Positions 51,049 through 58,300 of a DNA stretch of 64,000 nt are shown here, piece after piece (position 1 is the stretch's first letter; each line of letters opens with the position of its first letter). The DNA is taken from contig CAIYVX010000044.1 in assembly GCA_903929765.1 (NCBI GenBank), positions 56,750 through 120,749 of the forward strand, written 5' to 3'. The position numbers were made by a program, and so were the translations under genes. The notes beneath the pieces are model-generated. The model ran no database searches. It saw only the letters and a list, made by a program, of their open reading frames with translations, and was not told the origin of the DNA. The stretch is from an uncultured Planctomycetia bacterium. GTDB taxonomy: Bacteria > Planctomycetota > Phycisphaerae > FEN-1346 > JAACEH01.

Positions 51049-51824
51049 GCTTAGACCCGCTGGACGCCCTCAGAGCCATTCGGCGTGTCAGTGGAGATAA
51101 TTCCATGACACCGGCGCAACGCCTGGCAATCGTGGCCGTCATTCTGCGGGCGGACAACAAGAGCGGCCTGGCATGGGCGGCCTATCGGGGAATCACAAAG
51201 GAACTCGGCTTGTCGCCGGCGACGATTCGGGACGGGTTTAACAAGGCTGAGGGACGATACCTTGAGCGGGCGGGTATCGGCCTACATGGGGCTGTCCAGT
51301 ACCGGGTACTGCGCCCGACCGACAGCGCTTCAACCTATGAAGCGCCGGGCGCTTCACAGACTGAAGCGCTAGCGCCTCATTCTGGACCCCTCAGCGCTTC
51401 ACAGACTGAAGCGCCAGCGCTTCATTTTGCGCTCTCCAGCGCTTCACAGACTGAAGCGATTCTAACCCCTATGTCTAACCCCAAGTCTAACCCCAGTACG
51501 AAGCGCGCGGCGGACAAGCCGCCGCCCGATCCCCGCGTGAAGGAATTCATAGACGGCTTTTGCCGGAGCTACCAAGAGGCCAGAGGCCAAGCCTACATCG
51601 TCGCCGGCGGCAAAGACGGGGCGACGGTCAAGCGGCTGTTGGCGGCATTGGACGCCGACACCGCCGGGGGCGGTTTGGGAGAGTTGCAACGGGCGACGCG
51701 GGCGATGCTGGCGGATTCGTGGGGCAGGCCACGGGCGACTATCGGCTTGCTGTCGAGTCTGATTAACACATGGCGTGGTAATGGAAAGAGGGCGACGGCC
51801 GATGTCTACCGCAAGGGATTCTGA
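51045..51824 (+). CDS. Replication initiator, O-protein-like, with iterons in its gene
   Basis: 259 residues, GGAGAGG upstream of the ATG. The N-terminal winged HTH (SMTPAQRLAIVAVILRADNKSGLAWAAYRGITKELGLSPATIRDGFNKAEGRYLERAGI) resembles phage replication organisers. A repetitive linker follows, with a 15-residue unit SASQTEA... encoded by 45-bp repeats. The C-terminal domain (VKEFIDGFCRSYQEARGQAYIVAGGKDGATVKRLLAAL...WGRPRATIGLLSSLINTW) is helical. The linker DNA holds palindromic iterons, so the gene probably contains its own origin, as in phage lambda gene O. The DnaC-like gene follows. Confidence 0.7.
   Translation: MSLDPLDALRAIRRVSGDNSMTPAQRLAIVAVILRADNKSGLAWAAYRGITKELGLSPATIRDGFNKAEGRYLERAGIGLHGAVQYRVLRPTDSASTYEAPGASQTEALAPHSGPLSASQTEAPALHFALSSASQTEAILTPMSNPKSNPSTKRAADKPPPDPRVKEFIDGFCRSYQEARGQAYIVAGGKDGATVKRLLAALDADTAGGGLGELQRATRAMLADSWGRPRATIGLLSSLINTWRGNGKRATADVYRKGF
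51325..51345. repeat. Iteron 1
   Basis: Arms GCGCTTCA and TGAAGCGC around ACCTA. The arms are perfect inverted repeats of each other; only the centre differs from iterons 2-4. Confidence 0.8.
51349..51369. repeat. Iteron 2
   Basis: Arms GCGCTTCA and TGAAGCGC around CAGAC; identical to iteron 3 and one base different from iteron 4. Confidence 0.85.
51394..51414. repeat. Iteron 3
   Basis: Same 21-bp sequence as iteron 2, 45 bases downstream. A further half-site GCGCTTCA lies at 51417-51424. Confidence 0.85.
51439..51459. repeat. Iteron 4
   Basis: Same as iterons 2 and 3 except the last base (A). It is followed directly by three TCTAACCCC repeats (51460-51500) in a less GC-rich stretch, a candidate unwinding region. 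Confidence 0.8.
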
Positions 51825-52413
51825 GAATTGGGCGGCCGCCGCTGCCACGGAACGTCGGGAGCAACGGGAACGCCGCTGGCAATATCTCTGCCCGCCGCTG
51901 TACCGGGAAACCGACCCGGCCCGGTTGCCGCAAGGCCCCCTGGCCGATGTCCTGGCCTGGCGCTACGGTCCGCAAGGGCTGTTGCTGATAGGCCCCACGG
52001 GCACGGGCAAGACGCGCGCGGCCTATCTGCTACTGCGCCGCCTGTTGGACGAAGACGAAACCCGGCGGATTATCGCCTATGACGGCCTGGCATTCGGCCA
52101 TGAGGCCGCCCGGCGCTTCCGTGAGGGTACGGGCGAAACATGGGTAACTGGCGTCGCCACGGCGGACGTGATTTTCTTTGACGATTTCGGCAAGATGACT
52201 CTTACGGAGCGGGTAGAGGCGGAGCTTTTCGGCGTGATTGAGTACCGGACGGCGCATCATCTGCCGATTCTCGCCACGTCGAATATGACCGGGGCGGACC
52301 TGGCCGCTAAAGCCTCAAAGGACCGGGGCGAACCGCTTGTACGGCGACTGCGGGAATTCTGCCGCGTGGTAGTGTTCAACCCTGAGCCGGAGCCGGCCGG
52401 GGACGCCGGGTGA
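51802..52413 (+). CDS. DnaC/IstB-like AAA ATPase, probable helicase loader
   Basis: 203 residues from ATG 51802; it overlaps the initiator gene by 23 bases. Walker A is GPTGTGKTRAA, Walker B is VIFFDDFGKM, sensor-1 is LATSNMTG and an arginine-finger region is LVRRLREFCRVV. The order initiator then AAA loader parallels lambda O-P and other phage replication modules, in which the loader brings the host DnaB helicase to the origin. Confidence 0.8.
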   Translation: MSTARDSENWAAAAATERREQRERRWQYLCPPLYRETDPARLPQGPLADVLAWRYGPQGLLLIGPTGTGKTRAAYLLLRRLLDEDETRRIIAYDGLAFGHEAARRFREGTGETWVTGVATADVIFFDDFGKMTLTERVEAELFGVIEYRTAHHLPILATSNMTGADLAAKASKDRGEPLVRRLREFCRVVVFNPEPEPAGDAG

Positions 52414-52469
52414 ATTGTCGTCCGAATTTTCTGCTTGCAAGGGCACAAGTAAGACGATAGGCTGTGACT

Positions 52470-52718
52470 ATGGCAAAGAAAACACTGACAGAGCAGTTGC
52501 GGCAATTCGTGGCAAAATGCGCGTTGACCCGCTACAGAATCGCCAAGCTGACGGGGCTTCCCGAAAGTACCTTGAGCCGTTTTGTGGTCAACGGCCAGTC
52601 GCCCAAAATGGCGACGGCGGACAAGTTGGCTGAGGTGCTTGGCTTGGAACTGTGCCTCAAAGCGCAGAGGAAACCGACCGGGCGGCGCAGAGCGGCCCGG
52701 AAGTCGAAAGGTGCATAG
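52470..52718 (+). CDS. XRE/Cro-type HTH regulator
   Basis: 82 residues from ATG 52470. LTEQLRQFVAKCALTRYRIAKLTGLPESTLSRFVVNGQSPKMATADKLAEVLGLEL is a Cro/C1-type helix-turn-helix with a basic tail (KAQRKPTGRRRAARKSK). A likely repressor of element genes. The short palindrome CTTG-caagggca-CAAG just upstream may be an operator. Confidence 0.8.
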   Translation: MAKKTLTEQLRQFVAKCALTRYRIAKLTGLPESTLSRFVVNGQSPKMATADKLAEVLGLELCLKAQRKPTGRRRAARKSKGA

Positions 52719-52726
52719 GCGTGGAT

Positions 52727-53002
52727 ATGACAAGGCATTGTGACGGCTGCGGACGTACCCTTGACGGCCCGGAAGGGCTGTGGTACGTCGGTTGGCGGGC
52801 GCTCTGTACTGAGTGCGCCGTGACCGCTACCCGCCGCCGGTTGCGCCTCTCCGTTGCTTTCGGCAAGACTTCGTGGTTTCTGTTGGCAGGGGGTATAGGG
52901 TTTCTACTGGCCGGGGGGCAAGCGTCTGGCTTGGCCCTGATAGCCTTTTTGTTGGCAACCGTATTCGGCGTGATTTCTGCCGCCTACCGACCGAAACTCT
53001 GA
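52727..53002 (+). CDS. Zinc-finger membrane protein of the element
   Basis: 91 residues from ATG 52727. Two CxxC pairs near the N-terminus (CDGCGRTLDGPEGLWYVGWRALCTEC) look like a zinc ribbon. Two adjacent hydrophobic helices follow (WFLLAGGIGFLLAGGQASGLALIAFLLATVFGVI). It ends 11 bases before the integrase gene. The function is unknown; membrane location suggests superinfection control or DNA transfer, which is speculation. Confidence 0.6.
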   Translation: MTRHCDGCGRTLDGPEGLWYVGWRALCTECAVTATRRRLRLSVAFGKTSWFLLAGGIGFLLAGGQASGLALIAFLLATVFGVISAAYRPKL

Positions 53003-53013
53003 AAGGGTGAGCC

Positions 53014-54951
53014 ATGCGAGTATTCCAAGCGCCGTACAAGGACCGCCACGGGCGGAAGTGCAAAGCCAAAAAATGGACCGTCGAGTTTACCGATCACCTG
53101 GCCGCCGTGCGCCGGGTGACGGGCTTTACGGACATGCGCCAGAGTGAGGCGCTTGGCCGGCGGATTGATGATCTTGTAGCCATGAAAGGCAACGGGGCAG
53201 TTTTGCCGCCGGACATGACGAAATGGATTGAGGACATGCCGCCAAAGTTGCGGGCGCACCTGGCCGAAATCGGGTTGCTGGACGCCGGCCGCGTCGCCGC
53301 TATGCGCCCCCTGGCCGATCACCTTGACGGCCCGGCCGACGCCCCCGGATGGCGGCAACACCTGGCCGCCAAAGCCAACACCGCCGAGTACGTCGAAAAA
53401 GCCTGCGCCCGCGTGCGGAAGATTTTCGAGGGTTGCGGGTTTGCCTTTTGGAGTGACATTGACGCCAGCAAGGTTGAAGCCTACCTTGACGGCCTGCGCG
53501 ATGACACGCGGGACAAGCAAGGCCGGGCCAAGCGTGGCATGTCGGCGCAGACATTCAACTATTATCTCGGCGCGTTCAAGGGCTTTTGCCGTTGGATGGT
53601 TAAGGACCGCCGGGCCACAGAAAGCCCTATCGCCCACCTTGACGGCTTGAACGTCAAGACGGACCGCCGCCGCGTCCGCCGGGCGCTGTCGGCAGAGGAA
53701 ATCCGTTGGCTACTGGACGTGACCCGCAATCACGGCGCTGAGTGCCACGGCATGAGCGGACCCGCGCGGGCCATGCTCTATCGCGTCGCCGTCGAAACAG
53801 GATTGAGGCGCGGCGAACTGGCGAGCTTGACGCGGGCGAGCTTCTACCTTGACCGCGAACGGCCGACGGTGACGGTGGAGGCCGCGTACAGCAAACACCG
53901 CAAGGCCGACACCCTGCCCTTGCGGGCCGACACCGCCGCCGATCTGCGCGGCTACCTGGCCGCGAAGTTGCCCGGCGCGGCGGCATTCGCCATACCCCAT
54001 TGCCGCCACACGTCGGCCGCGCTCTTCCGGGCGGACCTTGACGCGGCGCGCGCGGCTTGGCGGACAGAGGCCAAGACGCCAGAGGAAAAGCAACGGCGAA
54101 AGGAATCAAGTTTCCTGTCGGCCTACGATGACGCGGGCCGTGTGGTAGACTTCCACGCCCTGCGGCACACTTGCGGAAGCCTCTTGGCGGCCAGCGGCGC
54201 ACACCCGAAAGTCGCCCAAAGCATCATGCGCCATTCGACTATCGAATTGACCATGAGCCGCTATACCCATGTGTTCGCGGGCCAAGAGGCGGACGCCCTG
54301 GCCGCCCTGCCCGACCTGGCCCGCCCCGTTGCCGAGTCTGCGAAGCGAACCGGGACGGATGATTTGCCGGCGACGGCGGACGCGGTGAGCGGCCATAGGA
54401 ACCGCGCGGCCGGCCACGGTCAAACCGCGAATAATCCGAAATCGACGGCGAAGTGTGCCGCCGATGACATTTCGGCGACGGCCGACGCGCCACGTTGCCC
54501 TACAAACGATTCGGACGCCAACGGACGGGCCGTGAGCCGTCCGAAACGGGCGACGTGGCCCGGCGCTACGGCCAGCGGCGACGGCGGGGCAACAGCGCGG
54601 ACGGTGACGGGCGATTTCTCCTGCCCCGTCGATAGTGCGGCAGAGGGTGACGGCGGCAAAGAGACGCCAGCAAACATGCTGGCACGTCCATTCCATGACT
54701 TATCGCTCTGCTTGGCGCTTCCGGGCGGGAATTTGCCAATACTACGCAACACTTGTGAATACATCGGCGGGGGTGTGGCACAGAGAGAAAACCCTTGTAA
54801 AACAGGGGTAAACCCCATAGAATCGGCTGTTACAAACGTGTCTGGGCGAGTGATGGAACTGGCAGACATACGGGACTTAAAATTCCGAGGCCCGCAAGGG
54901 CCGTGGGGGTTCGATTCCCCCCTCGCCCACTCTTTACTCCCAGTACAGTAG
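53014..54951 (+). CDS. Tyrosine integrase, catalytic part (gene partitioned at att)
   Basis: The frame is 645 codons in the integrated state, GAAAGGGTGAG before the ATG. SAM-like N-terminal domain (about 115-230), catalytic domain from about 230 with Arg265/266 (ETGLRRGEL), His381 and Arg384 (HALRHT), His407 (MRHST) and Tyr417 (SRYTH). A long low-complexity tail follows. The frame then runs through the promoter and 5' half of the rebuilt tRNA-Leu, the core (54870-54882) and the tRNA 3' half. In the excised circle it would instead continue after the core into the 74 codons now at 47503-47727, giving a 697-residue protein. Integration therefore replaces the C-terminus. Confidence 0.85.
   Translation: MRVFQAPYKDRHGRKCKAKKWTVEFTDHLAAVRRVTGFTDMRQSEALGRRIDDLVAMKGNGAVLPPDMTKWIEDMPPKLRAHLAEIGLLDAGRVAAMRPLADHLDGPADAPGWRQHLAAKANTAEYVEKACARVRKIFEGCGFAFWSDIDASKVEAYLDGLRDDTRDKQGRAKRGMSAQTFNYYLGAFKGFCRWMVKDRRATESPIAHLDGLNVKTDRRRVRRALSAEEIRWLLDVTRNHGAECHGMSGPARAMLYRVAVETGLRRGELASLTRASFYLDRERPTVTVEAAYSKHRKADTLPLRADTAADLRGYLAAKLPGAAAFAIPHCRHTSAALFRADLDAARAAWRTEAKTPEEKQRRKESSFLSAYDDAGRVVDFHALRHTCGSLLAASGAHPKVAQSIMRHSTIELTMSRYTHVFAGQEADALAALPDLARPVAESAKRTGTDDLPATADAVSGHRNRAAGHGQTANNPKSTAKCAADDISATADAPRCPTNDSDANGRAVSRPKRATWPGATASGDGGATARTVTGDFSCPVDSAAEGDGGKETPANMLARPFHDLSLCLALPGGNLPILRNTCEYIGGGVAQRENPCKTGVNPIESAVTNVSGRVMELADIRDLKFRGPQGPWGFDSPLAHSLLPVQ
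54795..54823 (+). promoter_or_regulatory. Element-carried promoter for the rebuilt tRNA-Leu (TTGTAA-N17-TAGAAT)
   Basis: TTGTAA (54795-54800), 17 bases, TAGAAT (54818-54823), 20 bases before the tRNA. It has the same geometry as the original tRNA promoter at 47411-47439 and lies inside the integrase reading frame. Confidence 0.65.
54844..54929 (+). tRNA. tRNA-Leu(UAA), rebuilt by the element
   Basis: 86 bases without encoded CCA. GGGCGAG (54844-54850) pairs with CTCGCCC (54922-54928), discriminator A at 54929. The anticodon arm is CGGGA-CTTAAAA-TTCCG (anticodon TAA), the variable arm GCCC-GCAA-GGGC, and the T arm GGGGG-TTCGATT-CCCCC. The 5' half up to the anticodon loop is element DNA (it differs from the host copy at 47464 at four positions), the 3' half is host DNA. 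Confidence 0.95.
54870..54882 (+). other. attR core
   Basis: ACGGGACTTAAAA, identical to the core at 47490-47502. The 17-base string CGCTCTGCTTGGCGCTT also occurs at both ends (47571-47587 and 54704-54720), as does CCCTTGTAAAA (47525-47535 and 54792-54802). These may be integrase arm sites. Confidence 0.85.
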
Positions 54952-55228
54952 TCTGGTCTGGGCCAAGAAGGCCCTGGGCCAGTGGTGCGCTCTGGCGGCG
55001 GAGGTCGATCACCCGCTGATGCGGCGGTTCATCGGCCGCTTGCGTTACTTCGAATATGGCATTCTGAACCATTGCCACTACCCCATCGGCGCCAGCCGAC
55101 TCGAAGGCGTCAACAACAAGATCAAGGTTCTCAAGCGGAAAGCCTACGGCTTCCACGACTCAGAATACTTCGCCCTCAAAGTCAAACAGGCTTTGCCGGG
55201 CCATCAACTAACCACGAACACGGAATAA
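54932..55228 (+). pseudogene. ISL3-family transposase, C-terminal remnant
   Basis: About 99 codons: LVWAKKALGQWC, HPLMRRFIGRLRYFEYGIL and SRLEGVNNKIKVLKRKAYGFHDSEYFALKVKQA, the conserved C-terminal block of ISL3 DDE transposases with the catalytic Glu in RLEGVNN. The N-terminal 300 or so residues are missing. The remnant begins within three bases of the tRNA 3' end. The next 159 bases hold no gene, only weak inverted repeats such as AGGTCGGTGG/CCACCT. Confidence 0.85.
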
Positions 55229-55387
55229 GAACCACACTTTACTTCTGTTTACCATTAAATACTGTTAGCCTATCTTTAACCGTACTATTTTCCAGATCTT
55301 GTTTGGGTCGTCCCAGGTCGGTGGCTCCGCCCCCCACCTAGGCTCTGTCACGCGTGACTGACCTGTATGATTTGGAATCTGTATTGC

Positions 55388-58300
55388 TTACGGCACCGCC
55401 AGCTCGTTGAGGATTTTGCGTAGCAGGACGCGGTCGGCCGTCGTTACCACCTCGTCGCCGTTCAAGTCGCAGTTGGCGTCCGAGTAGGGCGCGATGGCGA
55501 AGACATTCAACCGGGTGTTGAGTATGGCCAGGTCATTGGGGGTTACCTGACCGCTGCCATCGATATCGCCGAGCGGGCGGACGCTAATCGTCAAGGAGGT
55601 GCTGGCCGGATTAGCCGCCGTGGAGACATCGCCGATCACTTGAATCGTCAGGGTGCAAGCCCCCGTATTGGCTACACCGTCAGAGCGGCGACCACCAACC
55701 AGGTATCCTGAAAGCCCACCCCAGGTGGCACTCGTAGTCGGTGTTACCAGCACGCCGTTGGCCCAACTCGGTGTCGGGATAACGACGCCGGATCCCGCCT
55801 GAATGACCGTAGTTGAGTAGCTGTGATTGCCCCAGGTGTCGGCCGTGACCGTGATCGAGAGCGGCAGAACATGACGATCCTTCGTCGCCAGCGGCGTATT
55901 CTGGTAAACCCAGTTCGATGGCGTCGAAGCGGTGATGGTGAATGTTTCGTAAGCAAAGGTGGCGACCAACGTCCAGTTGTCAAGGACAGTGAGCGAGGCC
56001 GTGGCCGCCGTCGAACTCGACAGCGTGGCGCCGGTGGCCGACCAACTGATGAAGCACCAACCGGGATTGGCCGTGGCCGAGATACCCACTGCCTGACCAT
56101 AGAAGTATGGTCCACTGCTGGTTAATTGGATGGTTCCGCCGGTACTCTGCTCGGTGGATGTAAAGCTGGCCAGGCTGAAGCTGGCCGACAACATCACGTT
56201 GCCCTGGACCGTCAGGACGGCCTGGGCGGCGTTGGGGCTGACCGTGCCGCCCGTTACCGACCAACTGATCAATCTGTAGCCGGGGTTGGCCGCGGCCGTG
56301 ACCATCATCTGGGCGCCCAGGCCGTACTGCGCTATGCTGGGCGAGACCGTCACCGCGCCGCCCGGCGTCTGGTTCACCGTTACCGAGTACAACGGCAGGG
56401 AGGCCGCGGCGGCGAAAACCGCCAGTTCGCGGGCATAATTATTGTAATTGGGACTACCGCCGTGGAGATCCCTAATCGTGAATCCGACCAGCGTCTTGTT
56501 CGGATTCACAGCCAGCGGCGTGCTGAAGACATAAAGCACGCAGGACCCGGCCCGCACGATGCCGGTACCGTCCGAGCCGTCGTCATAATAGTCGCCGGTG
56601 GTGTAGATGGGCGTGAAGGTGGCGGGGCCGGAGCCGGTAAAACTCGGCCCGGCGAATCCAGTGCCGGTGGCAAAGCCCGGATCGCCAAAATCGTACAACA
56701 CCTGGGTGGAACTGTCGCTGTAGTTGGCGATGATCTGCATGAAAGCGGCGCCGTGGGTGGTTCCGGCGGCCAGGACGAAATTCATGTCCTTGTACTGGCT
56801 CGGGGTAATCGCGAACGTCACGGCGCTCACAGACCAGTCGGCCAGACTGTGGTACTGTCCGATCACGATCGAATTGTTCTTCATCCCGCCGGCGGCCGTT
56901 TCCAGCCAGTCTCCAGGCAGCAGGGCATTGCCTGCTAGGGAGGCAATATAATAGGTCCGCCCATCGTTGGGGTCGGTCAGCAGGCCGTTGACCGGCGTGC
57001 AAGTGGTCCCGCTGAAGTTGGCCGGATGAAACCAATCGCTCGAAATCGAATAGGGCGGATATGGCGCCGGATCGTCGCCGGCCAGGAGTTCACCTCCATA
57101 CGGAGGCGCGAGGTTCTCGGCCAGGCCCTGCGGCTCCCTGCCGAAAAGGAGCGAGGCCCGCGATCCCGTCAACTCACAGTTCTGGTACATCAGCGGGCCG
57201 ATCCAGGCTTCCATGTTGAAGCCGCCGGAAATGTTGAGCGGCACCATCACATTGTACTGAATCGGGCTGAACGAAGCCGTCAGTGTCCAGTTGCCGAGGA
57301 CGGTCAGCGAGGAGGTCGCGGTGGCCGAACTGGACAGCGCCGCCCCCGTTGCCGACCAGCCGGAGAACTGCCAGCCGACCACGGCCGAGGCCGTCAGGCC
57401 CACCACCTGGCCATATGTGTACGGGCCGCCCGAGGTCATGAGAATCGTTCCGCCGGTGGTAGCCTGCTCGGTGGCCGTGTAACTGAGTTGGGTGCTGAAA
57501 CTGGCCGACAGCGTCACCGACCCCAGAATCGTCAGCGTCGCCGGAGAGCCGTACGGGCTGATCGTCCCGCCGCTCACCGTCCAGCCAGCGAAGGCATACC
57601 CGGACTGGGCGTAAGCCGTGACGGTGGCCGTCGTCCCGGCGCCGTACAGAGCCTGGCTGGGCGTGACGGTCAGCGAACCACCCAGCGTCTGGATGACCGT
57701 CAGGGCATATGAGGGCGTGACGTAGGGCCAGGTGGGAACGTCGCGCACGCCGTCGCCGTTGAAGTCGCCCATCATCATCTGCGGCACGTTGATCGACGAC
57801 CCTATGTCCCCGCCGTCGCTGGCCTTGCCCTTGGCCGGGCTGGTGCTCTTGAGCATGTAGTTGACCACGTAGTTTGTGTTGCTCTTCCAGTTACACATCA
57901 TCTGGGCGCCCGTGGCGATGCGGGCGTCGCTGGGCGTAAAGGTCACGTAATACATGGTCGTGCCGGAAATGTTGAGGGTGCCCAGGCCCGTGACGACGCG
58001 CTGGACGCCGTCGTGGTCGATTTCGACATGGTCGCCCACGGCGTAGGACGAAAGCTCGTTGTTCTCCAGGAGAACCCTGCTCGGCGTGAACCAGGCCTGG
58101 TCGCCGCCGTCGAGTTGGCTGAACCAGGCCGGAGCGTTGACGAACTGCGGATTGCCCGTAGTGGTGTAGATGCTGTGAGCATCCTGGCCGCTGCCCGCCA
58201 GATACTGGGCCCAGGTCCAGTTCCACTTCGTGCCGGTCATGCTGATATAGACCACCGGGCTGTAGGCCTGCGAGACGCCGTCCGCCGAATAGAACAGGTT

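Noticed and set aside
51325..51459. Iterons as a CRISPR array
   Set aside because: The spacers are themselves repeated (45-bp period) and the block is inside an open coding frame followed by a helicase loader.
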